Source: Vibrio sp. S9_S30 (GTDB lineage Bacteria; Pseudomonadota; Gammaproteobacteria; Enterobacterales; Vibrionaceae). Taken from it: a stretch of DNA of 64,000 nucleotides. The position numbers and the translations under genes were made by a program. The stretch is from assembly GCF_014694455.1 (NCBI RefSeq), contig NZ_JAAUWT010000018.1:41699-105698 (forward strand). The letters run 5' to 3'. Numbering within the stretch: the first letter of the stretch is position 1; each line of letters begins with the position of its first letter. This document shows positions 17,258 through 25,929 of the stretch, piece after piece. The notes beneath the pieces were generated by a model. It was not told where the DNA came from. It worked only from the letters and a program-made list of their open reading frames with translations, and did not search any database.

Positions 17258-18955
17258 ATGAAAAATCAAAATAAAAAAGCGTCGATAACAATCGCGCACA
17301 TCAACGATACGCACTCCTATTTCGAACCAAGCACCATTCAACTTCATTTAAACATCAATGGTAGGCAAGTTTCTCCCTTTATTAGTGTTGGAGGCTTTGC
17401 TCGCATTTCTAATCGACTACAACAAATCAGAAAAACGGCAATGGCACGGGGTCGTCGCTTTTTGTTCTTGCATGCGGGTGATTGTTTTCAAGGCACCATC
17501 TACTTTTCTTTGTTTAAAGGAAGAGCCAATGCCGAAATGCTCAGCGCCCTAGAGCCAGATGCAATGGTGGTAGGGAATCATGAATTGGATATGGGTAATG
17601 AGCCCGTGGCGGATTTTCTCGATAATATCAATTTCCCTATGATTGCGAGTAACTGGGATCTCTCTTCAGAGTGCAGGAAACGCAATCAATTAAGTACGAA
17701 GCAAAATCTGTACTCGTACAACAAGGCTGAAAAGCGAGGCAGTTGGCTGACGTATGATGCCAATGGTGAGCAAATTGCGATATTCAGCTTATCACTAGAC
17801 AAAATGGCAGATATCTCTAACCCGGATCCGGATACGCCTTTCCTGAATGCGAAGATGGTTGCCGAACAAACCATTACGGCAATTCACAAATCTGGTTGCA
17901 ATAAAATCATCCTGTTAAGTCATTTAGGGTATGAAGAAGATAAACAACTGGCGAACGAAGTGGATGGGATCAGCTTGATTATTGGTGGTCATTCACATGT
18001 GTTGCAAGGTGACTTCACTGATATCGGTCTGACTAAACATGACGACTACGGTTTGCTCGTAAACAATACACGCATTGTTCAAGCTGGATGTTACGCTCAA
18101 TTTATGGGGCATTGTGAAATCGATTTTAACGAAGATGGCACGATTGACCGATTTGATGGGAAGAATGAGCTGCTTGTGGGGCGTAGGCTGGCACTGGATG
18201 CAAGCCTCGATGAGCTTGTAGACGATTCGGTGTATGACAAGACTCAAGCGGTCATTTATGCGCATCCAAACGTGATTCGTTGTACTAAAGATCAGGACGT
18301 AAAATCGATTCTAGACAACAAATATCGCCCTCAGGTGAATGAAATTCGAGCAAGAGTCATTGGTGAAGCGTCGAAAGTTTATCGGCATGTACGCATCCCC
18401 GACGAAGAGGGACCCAGTGAATTAGCCCCAATCGTTTGCCGCGCATTCTATACCGTAATGAATAATGACGGTCATAACGTTGAATTTGCCATTCATAATG
18501 CCGGCGGAGTCAGGAATTCGCTTCCAAGTGGCAAAATTACCGTCGACGAAGTGGCAGGAAAATTATTGCCGTTTGCCATTCCAGTGGGCTATTACGACAT
18601 AAAAGGCAAATATATCAAAGAGATGGTTGAAGGTGCCATCAATAATGCGTTAGGTAACGGTGTGACAGGCACAGGGTCGGGCAGCTACCCGTACACACAT
18701 AATTTGTGTTTTGAATACGACGCAGATGCACCCATCGGACATCGAATTACCAAATTGAAGGTCGCTCACGCTCAAGGTTGGAAAAACGTTGAGGACGAAG
18801 TGATTTATCGTGGTTGCTCAACCGCTTATACAATGAAAGGTAAAGAAGGTTATGACGCAATTCTGAACATGGAAGATCAGGGATACGTCTCAACCCACTC
18901 TATGGCCGATTGCCTGATCGACCTCGTTCAATCCGACCCAACCGTCTTTATTTGA
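17258..18955 (+). CDS. Bifunctional metallophosphatase/5'-nucleotidase without a signal peptide
   Basis: The 565-residue protein has the two-domain plan of UshA: a calcineurin-like metal site (HINDTHS at residues 14-20, HAGDCFQG, VVGNHELDMG, LLSHLGYE, IGGHSH) and a C-terminal substrate-specificity domain (NAGGVRNSLPSG, then SYPYTHNLCFEY). It should remove the phosphate from nucleotides or related esters. The N-terminus MKNQNKKASITIAHIND has no export signal, unlike UshA, so it is probably cytoplasmic. The next ATG is too late to restore a signal. The SD is weak (AAAGG about 15 bases upstream). The gene is monocistronic. Confidence 0.86.
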   Translation: MKNQNKKASITIAHINDTHSYFEPSTIQLHLNINGRQVSPFISVGGFARISNRLQQIRKTAMARGRRFLFLHAGDCFQGTIYFSLFKGRANAEMLSALEPDAMVVGNHELDMGNEPVADFLDNINFPMIASNWDLSSECRKRNQLSTKQNLYSYNKAEKRGSWLTYDANGEQIAIFSLSLDKMADISNPDPDTPFLNAKMVAEQTITAIHKSGCNKIILLSHLGYEEDKQLANEVDGISLIIGGHSHVLQGDFTDIGLTKHDDYGLLVNNTRIVQAGCYAQFMGHCEIDFNEDGTIDRFDGKNELLVGRRLALDASLDELVDDSVYDKTQAVIYAHPNVIRCTKDQDVKSILDNKYRPQVNEIRARVIGEASKVYRHVRIPDEEGPSELAPIVCRAFYTVMNNDGHNVEFAIHNAGGVRNSLPSGKITVDEVAGKLLPFAIPVGYYDIKGKYIKEMVEGAINNALGNGVTGTGSGSYPYTHNLCFEYDADAPIGHRITKLKVAHAQGWKNVEDEVIYRGCSTAYTMKGKEGYDAILNMEDQGYVSTHSMADCLIDLVQSDPTVFI

Positions 18956-19070
18956 CTATAAATCGAACAATTGGTCTGTATTTTGCTTGCATAAAATATA
19001 AGAGATGATTCACTGCCGGCTATGCGTTAGCCATGAGCATCACTTATTTTATGCATTGGGAGAGTACCAT

Positions 19071-19166
19071 ATGTGGGGTAGAGACTGGCTAGACACTGTC
19101 GTGGTGTGCGTATGGATTTTTGCTTGGTCTGCATTGGTCTATTTTATTCCGCTTACCGGAATGTAG
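19071..19166 (+). CDS. Small membrane protein, 31 residues
   Basis: The frame begins MWGRDWLDTVVVCVWIFAW and ends LVYFIPLTGM. It consists of one Trp-rich hydrophobic span with a charged N-terminus. GGGAGAG (19059-19065) precedes the ATG, and a terminator follows 44 bases after the stop. No family is recognised. The ribosome site and terminator support a genuine small gene. Confidence 0.55.
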   Translation: MWGRDWLDTVVVCVWIFAWSALVYFIPLTGM

Positions 19167-19209
19167 TTTTGGGTGTCAATATCAAAAAGAGTTCGATAAC
19201 GATACTTTT

Positions 19210-19235
19210 AAGGAGCCACATGGCTCCTTTGTTTT
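19210..19235 (+). terminator. Intrinsic terminator after the 31-residue gene
   Basis: The stem AAGGAGCC-ACAT-GGCTCCTT is followed by TGTTTTT. Confidence 0.85.
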
Positions 19236-19343
19236 TGACTACCGTTTTTGACGACCATAGAGACAAGCTAAGTGATGCTCAAACGAGTAATTTGAGGATA
19301 CACATATAATCTCGTCACCAGTTTAAAGGGAGTGTCGCTCTGG

Positions 19344-21002
19344 TTACTTAGCGGCTTTAAATTGAGATTGCCTCATGCGGTTCAGTGCCGCCATCACGTC
19401 AATGACACGTGGTTTTGCTAAATCGCCATGCTTTGGCATCGTTTCAAACCAGTTTTCTTCTTTAATCATGTTCGCGAGATCTTTTGCAGGACACTTTGAC
19501 CAGCTAGGAAGTTGAGCAAATTGAAACCAAATCCAGCCAATCGCATTGATTTGGCTTTCGGATTCAATTTGCTCCAAAGCTTCTAGATCCACCTGCTCTT
19601 TACCAAACCTCAAACGTGCCTTTCCTTTGGCTCCAACACGGAACTTACCTTCAGCCAATATGCTTTGTAGTGATTTTGAATGGAAGGAACGCTCAGAGAA
19701 CGTAGCAAGTGCTTCTGTTGCTTCTTGAACGCGCTGAGTGGGATGTAACTTGATCACTTCTTTTGCCTTTTCAGTAACATCCACCGCTTGATAGTCGTGC
19801 ATTTGAATAACGGTATCGGCGACGTCTAAATAATCTCCAGAGCCACCCATCACAATCAATGTTGAGATATTAAGTTCGTCTCGGATTTGACCGATACGAT
19901 CAACCAGAGGAGTGATAGGTTCCTCGCCCTTGCTAACAAGCGCTTGCATGCGTTCGTCGCGAATCATGAAGTTGGTTGCGGAGGTGTCTTCATCAATCAA
20001 TAGAGCGGTAGCGCCAGATTCGATCGATTCTTGAAGCCAGGCCGCTTGAGAGGTTGAACCGGATGCATCTTGAGTGGAAAACTCCTCCGTACTACGACCT
20101 TGGGGCAAATGGTTAATGTAATTTGATAAATTCAAGTTATGCACGCAACGGCCATCTTCCGCCCGTATTTTCATTGCGTTCTCATCGGCAACAACGTATT
20201 CACGGCCATCGCCAGGGATATGGTCATAAATGGATCGCTCAACAGCGTTCAGCAGCGTTGATTTTCCATGAAAACCACCACCAACGACTAAAGTGATGCC
20301 TTTTGGAATACCCATGCCTTTTACTTTGCCAGAGTTAGGCGTGTCTAATTCAACGGCAAGTGAGTCTGGCGACACAAATTCGACCGCGTCTTGCATAGGC
20401 AAATCACTGTTACCGGCTTTACGAGGTAATACGCTACCGTTACCTACGAACGCCATCAAATTGTGTTCAGAAAGTTGCTTTCTTAGCGCGACCTGATCTT
20501 CGATAATTGCACAGTGTTTCTTAAGGCGGTCAATATCCAACTCTCTGTGCAGAGTGGCTTTGCGGATAAACTTCGGCAAATAAAACGTGAGAATATTGAT
20601 GGCTTTTTTACCAAGAATGGTGCGTCCGTCCGCTGGCAGATCGACTCTAAAACGGAGCTCTATCCCTTTATCCGTAAAAACAACGGAGGTGTGGTCTAAA
20701 ACGGTTTGCCCAGTCAATGCTATGAACACATTGTTTTCTTGCGATGCAAAGTGGGCGAAAGAGCGAGCAATAAAATCTCGGGCGGCTCGCTGAAATGCTG
20801 GCGACGTTTCTTTTAACCACTCCAAGCCAGTTAAAGACCACTGACGGAAAGCACGCACTCGTGATGCGGGTGCAAATGGATCGGCTTGAGTGCTATCAAT
20901 GAATAATTCAAAATCTCCGAAATCGTAACTGCCTTTAATTTTCTGGTAACTGCGGTAGTTCTGTTTTTCAATGGTTTTAAGTAATGCGATCAGTTGATCC
21001 AT
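19344..21002 (-). CDS. ABC-class P-loop ATPase (PF09818 type)
   Basis: The 552-residue soluble protein belongs to the 'predicted ATPase of the ABC class' family. Walker A is GGGFHGKSTLL near residue 250, the Walker B region is ALLIDEDTSATNFMIRD, and the switch region is MGGSGDYLDVADTVIQM. It carries its own N-terminal domain and no transporter segments. Relatives include a trypanosome RNA-editing-associated protein; bacterial function is unknown. The ATG at 21000-21002 is chosen; a GTG at 21014 is four codons upstream, and neither has a clear ribosome site. Older annotations of this Vibrio family as isopentenyl-diphosphate isomerase are not supported by the sequence. Confidence 0.82.
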   Translation of the reverse strand: MDQLIALLKTIEKQNYRSYQKIKGSYDFGDFELFIDSTQADPFAPASRVRAFRQWSLTGLEWLKETSPAFQRAARDFIARSFAHFASQENNVFIALTGQTVLDHTSVVFTDKGIELRFRVDLPADGRTILGKKAINILTFYLPKFIRKATLHRELDIDRLKKHCAIIEDQVALRKQLSEHNLMAFVGNGSVLPRKAGNSDLPMQDAVEFVSPDSLAVELDTPNSGKVKGMGIPKGITLVVGGGFHGKSTLLNAVERSIYDHIPGDGREYVVADENAMKIRAEDGRCVHNLNLSNYINHLPQGRSTEEFSTQDASGSTSQAAWLQESIESGATALLIDEDTSATNFMIRDERMQALVSKGEEPITPLVDRIGQIRDELNISTLIVMGGSGDYLDVADTVIQMHDYQAVDVTEKAKEVIKLHPTQRVQEATEALATFSERSFHSKSLQSILAEGKFRVGAKGKARLRFGKEQVDLEALEQIESESQINAIGWIWFQFAQLPSWSKCPAKDLANMIKEENWFETMPKHGDLAKPRVIDVMAALNRMRQSQFKAAK

Positions 21003-21118
21003 ACGAGAAGTCACTATTTAGATTGGAGTGGGCGGAGATTATACCCAAACCATGTAAAGATGCGACCTTGAAATATACAACCATAAAAATGCCGATGAGT
21101 GATGGGTTGGAGATTTCT

Positions 21119-23026
21119 CTAGTGTCGTGCCGCAATACGCTGACCATTGAATTTTTTAGTGATGAGGCTATTTTCAAACTCATGTGTATTCATTGGTTTG
21201 CCATATAGGTAACCTTGAACGTAATCGCACCCTTCTTCGAGTATAAATTGTTCTTGGTCGTGGCTTTCTACGCCCTCCATCACCACTTTAAGTTTGAGCT
21301 TTTTGGCAACGTGAATAATGGAGCGTATGATTTCCTTATCTTGCTCACTGCCGGAAATTTGATTGATAAAGCTTTTATCGATCTTAATGCAGTCAAACGG
21401 GTATTTCTTAAGGTAGCTAAATGAGGAATAGCCAGTTCCAAAATCATCTAGTGACAACGTCACTCCTAACCCATGCAGTTTTCGAAGAGTTTGCCCTGCC
21501 AGAAACTCATCGGCAATCAAGCTGGTTTCAGTTACCTCTAACTCTAGGCAATTGGGATTGAGTTTATAGTAATCAAGCAATTGCTCTATTTGTTCAACAA
21601 AGTTTGGGTCGCGTAATTGCACGGCAGATACGTTAATCGCCACTCGAAAATCCTTCATGTATTTCGTCCATTCTGCCGCGCGCTGGATGGCACTTCTTAA
21701 TACGTAGTTGCCTACCTCAAAAATTAACCCATTCTTTTCTGCTAGTTGAATCAACGAATCGTTCGAGACTTGCCCCAATACTGGGTGGTTCCAACGAAGA
21801 AGAGCCTCAGCACCTAACCAGTAACCGTTCCTTGGAGATACCTTTGGTTGAAAGTAGAGCGTTAAATCGTCGTTTCGAACCGCTTGAAGTAAATAGCTTT
21901 CTAATTGATTGTTGGTGGGCGTTGTAATGTTGGAATTGGCATAGAAGGCGTATTTCTTCCCAGAGTCCTTACAGGCAAGCATGGCCTCACCTGCGTGCTT
22001 AAGCATTAAATTAGCGTTATCCGCATCGTATGACGTTGCAACCCCAATAAAAGCGTGCAAATGAAGTGGCTGACCATTAATGAAAAACTCAGATTGACTA
22101 ATATCCACCAAACGTTGGCAGAGGGATTCAAGATTGTGTTTAGACTCATCAATCTCAAGCGCAAAAACGAGGTCGATAGTGGAAGTACGAGCGGTAATAC
22201 TGTGTATCACGTCTATAAAACCCACACGTTTTCGATACTCTTTAAGAACAGTATCAAAGACCTCATAACCATGCTTTGCTAACAATCGACGACCATTTGT
22301 AAAACCCACATGAACAAAGGCGAGGGTGCTATCTGTCGATTTCATCTGCCCAAGAAGCGTCTGTGCTTCATCAATCAAAGCCAGCCTATTGAGAAAGCCA
22401 GTGCCTAAATCGTGTGACTGTTGATAAAGCACTTTTTGTTCTGCTGCTTTGCGACGATCGATTTCCGTCCCAAGCGAAAAATTCAAGCTGGCAAGATCTT
22501 GTGTTCGGCTTTGTACTCGATTGCGTAACTCTCGATTGGTTTGTTCCAATTGATAATGTTGATAAATCAAGGCAAGTTGTGATTCTATGGAGTCGCGAAA
22601 TGAGTCAAGAAGTAACTTTATTGTAGAAGAAAAGGTATTCTCTTTATCATCAATAATAGATAGGGTGCCGAATGGCTCACCATTTGGCCAATTTATGGGG
22701 ATTCCATAATACGCGATGATATCTAATTTAACGTCAGGATGATTTGCCCACTCAGGATCATGTGGCGCGTTTGTCACGGTGAGCGCGCGCTGTTCTTTAA
22801 TGACAGTTTCGCAATACAGCCTGCTATCTAAAGGCTCATATGGCGTATTTTCAGGTGGGTTGCTCGTTGATTCTGAAGCTTTGTACACTTCGATCGAATC
22901 TCGATGAACTTGCATGATGAGCGCAGAAGGAACGTCGGATAATACCGAAACCAAATTTACGATTTGTTGCCAGCTTTTTTGCATGTAAGCTGGAATTTCA
23001 ATCTGACTAACGTCAATTTTTGACAT
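21119..23026 (-). CDS. GAF-GGDEF-EAL protein, predicted c-di-GMP phosphodiesterase
   Basis: The 635-residue cytoplasmic protein starts at ATG 23024-23026 with AAAGGAA upstream. It has an N-terminal GAF sensor (residues about 15-165), a coiled coil (about 170-205), a degenerate GGDEF domain in which the signature loop reads STIDLVFAL, and a C-terminal EAL domain. The EAL domain is intact: EALLRW at E407, the INVS and ELEVTETSLI segments, LDDFGTGYSSFSYLKK and VMEGVES. It should hydrolyse c-di-GMP, with the dead GGDEF perhaps acting as a GTP sensor. A matS motif lies in the coding sequence (21451-21463). Confidence 0.9.
   Translation of the reverse strand: MSKIDVSQIEIPAYMQKSWQQIVNLVSVLSDVPSALIMQVHRDSIEVYKASESTSNPPENTPYEPLDSRLYCETVIKEQRALTVTNAPHDPEWANHPDVKLDIIAYYGIPINWPNGEPFGTLSIIDDKENTFSSTIKLLLDSFRDSIESQLALIYQHYQLEQTNRELRNRVQSRTQDLASLNFSLGTEIDRRKAAEQKVLYQQSHDLGTGFLNRLALIDEAQTLLGQMKSTDSTLAFVHVGFTNGRRLLAKHGYEVFDTVLKEYRKRVGFIDVIHSITARTSTIDLVFALEIDESKHNLESLCQRLVDISQSEFFINGQPLHLHAFIGVATSYDADNANLMLKHAGEAMLACKDSGKKYAFYANSNITTPTNNQLESYLLQAVRNDDLTLYFQPKVSPRNGYWLGAEALLRWNHPVLGQVSNDSLIQLAEKNGLIFEVGNYVLRSAIQRAAEWTKYMKDFRVAINVSAVQLRDPNFVEQIEQLLDYYKLNPNCLELEVTETSLIADEFLAGQTLRKLHGLGVTLSLDDFGTGYSSFSYLKKYPFDCIKIDKSFINQISGSEQDKEIIRSIIHVAKKLKLKVVMEGVESHDQEQFILEEGCDYVQGYLYGKPMNTHEFENSLITKKFNGQRIAARH
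21451..21463. promoter_or_regulatory. matS site, copy 2
   Basis: GTGACAACGTCAC fits GTGACRNYGTCAC in full. It lies inside the EAL gene, in the stretch that encodes the LDDFG motif region. Confidence 0.75.
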
Positions 23027-23417
23027 GGATTCCTTTCCGTTCCTGACTTTTAATCCTAAGTTACAATCATTATATGACGTAGGAATCATGTTCAACGTGT
23101 TAGATGAAGGATTGTCGCAAAATAGAGTCAATATGCCTTTTTTTCATTATTCTTTCAGCACAAAGCTGAAGTTTGAGATCAAGATCTGAGCATTTTTGAC
23201 GAAATTATAGGTGCGATATATTGTAATTTACCGTGCTTAGGTTGGTGCGGGGGCAGTGGTGGGAATCGTCAATAATAACGTCGCCGCACTGTTTGTAGCC
23301 TGTAAGGTATGATTCTATAGCGTAAAATCTCAGCATTTTCCTATGCAAGACTGAGAAAGGGAACAAGCCATTCCCATTTTTACTGTGGGTAATGGCTTGT
23401 TCAAAATGCACATTGTA
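23027..23417. other. 391-base gap with a long hairpin
   Basis: No gene is convincing here; an open frame of 68 codons on the minus strand (23205-23411) has no ribosome site and overlaps the hairpin. A near-perfect hairpin lies at 23361-23402 next to the fabV-like stop. The rest may be the leader of the EAL gene. Confidence 0.4.
23361..23402 (-). terminator. Long hairpin downstream of the FabV-like gene (terminator without T run)
   Basis: GAACAAGCCATT-CCCA pairs with TGGG-T-AATGGCTTGTTC across a nine-base loop, with one bulged base. It starts 16 bases after the gene's stop. The following bases on the minus strand are CCTTTC, not a T run, so it may stabilise the transcript end or act with Rho. 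Confidence 0.55.
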
Positions 23418-24557
23418 TTAGGAATGTTGATATCCATTGAGTTCAAGGAAATCAGATTTATAACCGGCATAGTCTCCGATTTGCTTGAAATTGTCCGCAT
23501 TCATCTGGTTAAGTAGCGCCGATACCTTTCTTTGGGTATCTTCATCTAGCTCATGTTCATCGAGCCTGATCAGGCGCTCAGGCTCAACAGGGATTTTGTC
23601 TACATACAGTTTTTCCCTAAACAACCGTTGCATCTGCTCAATGCATCCCTCGTGTGTTTGCTTTTCTTTCATGACTTTGTAAAGCGCAATGATATAAGGG
23701 CTGAAAGTTGGAATATAAACACTGGCTTTGGTAACCAATGCCTTGCACACGCAAGCGTAAGCACCACCTTGATATTGAGAAAGTTTGATATTGAGTGAAT
23801 GGCTAGTTTGGTGCAAATCGACTTTGGCGTGACCGAGTGTGCCATCAAGATAGATAGGGTGAGTGACGTCTGATCCTACATAGGAAAACGCGATGGTCTT
23901 GCATCCCGTCGCGATCGAGTCTGAATTAATAAGGGTATCAATCCAGTTTTCCCAATCTTCACCGCCCATAACACGAACGGTGGATTCCAGTTCTTCATTG
24001 CTCGCAGGCTCTACAGTCTTTTCAACCCAAGAATCATCTTCTAGCAGAATGGAGGCACCTTGAACCGCTTCATTGAGTGGTTTGATTGAGGAATACCAAA
24101 ACCCTTCGCTGTCTTTGCGTCGCTTAGCGGCTGCTAGGCTATAAATAATGAGGTCTACTTCTCCCTCAAAGTAAGTTTCAATGGCTTCTATCACTTGCTC
24201 TCGAACTTCTGAAGAAAACGCATCACCAGAAATATTCACTGCAACTCGGCCTTCCTTGTTGGCTACTTGTTCAAAGTAAACGTTGTTATGCCAACCTGCA
24301 CTTCCAGTGAAATTATCCGTTGGCGCATGCTCGTGTGAAACACTAATGGTATCGGCTTTTGCGCCACCAAATGTTAGAGCGATTCTTGCTGCTAGGCCCA
24401 AACCGGATGAGCCGCCTAAAATAAGTACACGTTTAGGCGTAGTATTGATTGGTAATGATTTCTTGACCGTGTCAATTTGCTTGCTTATGGCAACCTGACA
24501 ACCTTCGGGGTTTGCTGAGCGGGCAACGACACCTTCGATCACTGGCTTGTTCTGCAT
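23418..24557 (-). CDS. FabV-like trans-2-enoyl reductase (divergent paralogue)
   Basis: The 379-residue protein belongs to the single-subunit FabV/TER family, which reduces trans-2-enoyl-ACP or -CoA with NADH. The glycine-rich cofactor motif (LILGGSSGLGLAARIAL) follows the N-terminus, and the catalytic pair Y236-x8-K245 (PIYLDGTLGHAK) is intact. VMGGEDWENWIDTL and the HEGCIEQM stretch are also typical. It differs from the Vibrio housekeeping FabV by being about 20 residues shorter, by a His where I recall a Lys two residues before the catalytic Lys, and by overall divergence. It is not next to fab genes. It may be a second, specialised or inhibitor-tolerant enoyl reductase. AGGA precedes the ATG. 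Confidence 0.78.
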   Translation of the reverse strand: MQNKPVIEGVVARSANPEGCQVAISKQIDTVKKSLPINTTPKRVLILGGSSGLGLAARIALTFGGAKADTISVSHEHAPTDNFTGSAGWHNNVYFEQVANKEGRVAVNISGDAFSSEVREQVIEAIETYFEGEVDLIIYSLAAAKRRKDSEGFWYSSIKPLNEAVQGASILLEDDSWVEKTVEPASNEELESTVRVMGGEDWENWIDTLINSDSIATGCKTIAFSYVGSDVTHPIYLDGTLGHAKVDLHQTSHSLNIKLSQYQGGAYACVCKALVTKASVYIPTFSPYIIALYKVMKEKQTHEGCIEQMQRLFREKLYVDKIPVEPERLIRLDEHELDEDTQRKVSALLNQMNADNFKQIGDYAGYKSDFLELNGYQHS

Positions 24558-24635
24558 GTCTTGGTCCTAATTATTATCGTAACCGCATAACCTTACACCA
24601 ATGATGGGCATATTCAATTGAGCTAGGACAGCAAA

Positions 24636-25256
24636 CTATTCGATTGTGGTGTCATTTTTTAGAAAAGGTGCAATTTCTTGTGCTACAAAGTCGGAAATCC
24701 AGGGTTGTGCCTCCGGTTTCGGGTGCAGGCCGTCACTCATCATCCATTCCGGTTTCAAGATCACTTGCTCTAAAAAGAAAGGGATCAACGGAATTTTATA
24801 CTCAAGAGCGAGGTCTTCATAGATAGCTGCAAACATAGTGCTATAACGCATGCCATAATTGGGAGGAACTCGAATTTGCATGAGTAATGCTTTTGCACCA
24901 GATTGTTCAGTGATTTCAATTAGCTTTTTCAGGTTCTTAGTGATCGTTTTAGGGGGGAAACCCCGTAAACCATCGTTAGCTCCGAGTTCTATTAAAACCC
25001 AATTAGGGGAGTGTTCGTCCAATAGACCGGGTAGTTTGGCAAGTCCATTTCCGCTTGTGTCGCCAGAAACGCTGCTGTTAACGACAGTGATATTGAGATT
25101 GTGTTTACTCAGTGAATGGGATAGTAAAGAGGGCCAGCTTTGTTCTGCCTTCATTTGATAGCCCGCACTCAAACTATCGCCCAAAATAAGCAAAGTCTGA
25201 CTAAACGTCGTATTAGAAAATACCACACATAATAAGATCGAAAGGAAACGCAACAT
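24636..25256 (-). CDS. tesA: TesA, periplasmic acyl-CoA thioesterase / lysophospholipase L1
   Basis: The 206-residue SGNH hydrolase has a signal peptide (residues 1-19). The four blocks are visible: GDSLSAGY with nucleophile S28, the oxyanion Gly in SSVSGDTSGNG, the GAND block, and DGLHPK carrying the catalytic Asp and His. The gene is divergent from ybbA and their start codons share the palindrome CATG at 25254-25257, so each promoter lies inside the other gene. The tesA-ybbA-ybbP arrangement is the same as in E. coli. Confidence 0.92.
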   Translation of the reverse strand: MLRFLSILLCVVFSNTTFSQTLLILGDSLSAGYQMKAEQSWPSLLSHSLSKHNLNITVVNSSVSGDTSGNGLAKLPGLLDEHSPNWVLIELGANDGLRGFPPKTITKNLKKLIEITEQSGAKALLMQIRVPPNYGMRYSTMFAAIYEDLALEYKIPLIPFFLEQVILKPEWMMSDGLHPKPEAQPWISDFVAQEIAPFLKNDTTIE

Positions 25257-25929
25257 GCCATCATCCGTTATAAGAGCTGAATCAGTTTCTAAACAAGTTA
25301 CTACTAATCAAGAACATTTAACAATCCTTGAAAACGTAAATTTAGACATTAGTGACGGCGAAAGCGTCGCCATCGTAGGGACATCTGGTGCAGGAAAGTC
25401 AACCTTAATGACACTACTCGCTGGTTTAGATACACCAACTGGAGGAGAAATTACGCTCCTTGATCGGCCGCTTTCGAAACTGGACGATGAAGCTCGTGCG
25501 GCACTTCGTAGCGAAATGGTGGGCTTTGTTTTTCAAAGTTTTCTACTGATACCAAGTTTGACAGCGCTAGAGAATGTCACCTTGCCTTGCTTACTAAAAG
25601 GAGAAGATGAGGATATTGCCCGAGCTCGATCATTATTAGAATCTGTCGGATTGAGCCACCGAGAAAATCATCTACCTACTCAGCTTTCGGGCGGAGAACA
25701 GCAGCGTGTTGCTTTGGCTAGAGCGTTCATGATCAAGCCTAAAATTCTGTTTGCCGATGAACCGACTGGAAACCTCGATCAACATACCGCGGCCAACATT
25801 ATCGAGCGGCTGTTTGATATGAATAAACAACATGGCACAACATTAGTGCTTGTTACACACGACCCTGAACTTGCGAAGCGCTGCGATCGAACATTCCACA
25901 TGCAAGCAGGTCACTTGGAGGTGGCATAA
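25255..25929 (+). CDS. ybbA: YbbA, ABC transporter ATPase
   Basis: The 224-residue LolD/MacB-like ATPase has Walker A GTSGAGKST, the Q-loop in GFVFQSFLLIP, signature QLSGGEQQRVALARAF, Walker B ILFADEPTGNLD, and the switch His in VLVTHDPELA. It pairs with YbbP (25929 onward; the genes overlap by one base). The complex type is mechanotransmission rather than import; its substrate is unknown. AAAGGA (25241-25246) provides a ribosome site. Confidence 0.92.
   Translation: MPSSVIRAESVSKQVTTNQEHLTILENVNLDISDGESVAIVGTSGAGKSTLMTLLAGLDTPTGGEITLLDRPLSKLDDEARAALRSEMVGFVFQSFLLIPSLTALENVTLPCLLKGEDEDIARARSLLESVGLSHRENHLPTQLSGGEQQRVALARAFMIKPKILFADEPTGNLDQHTAANIIERLFDMNKQHGTTLVLVTHDPELAKRCDRTFHMQAGHLEVA

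Noticed and set aside
23205..23411. 68-codon open frame on the minus strand in the gap near the FabV-like gene
   Set aside because: It has no ribosome site, overlaps the long hairpin, and has no family-like sequence.
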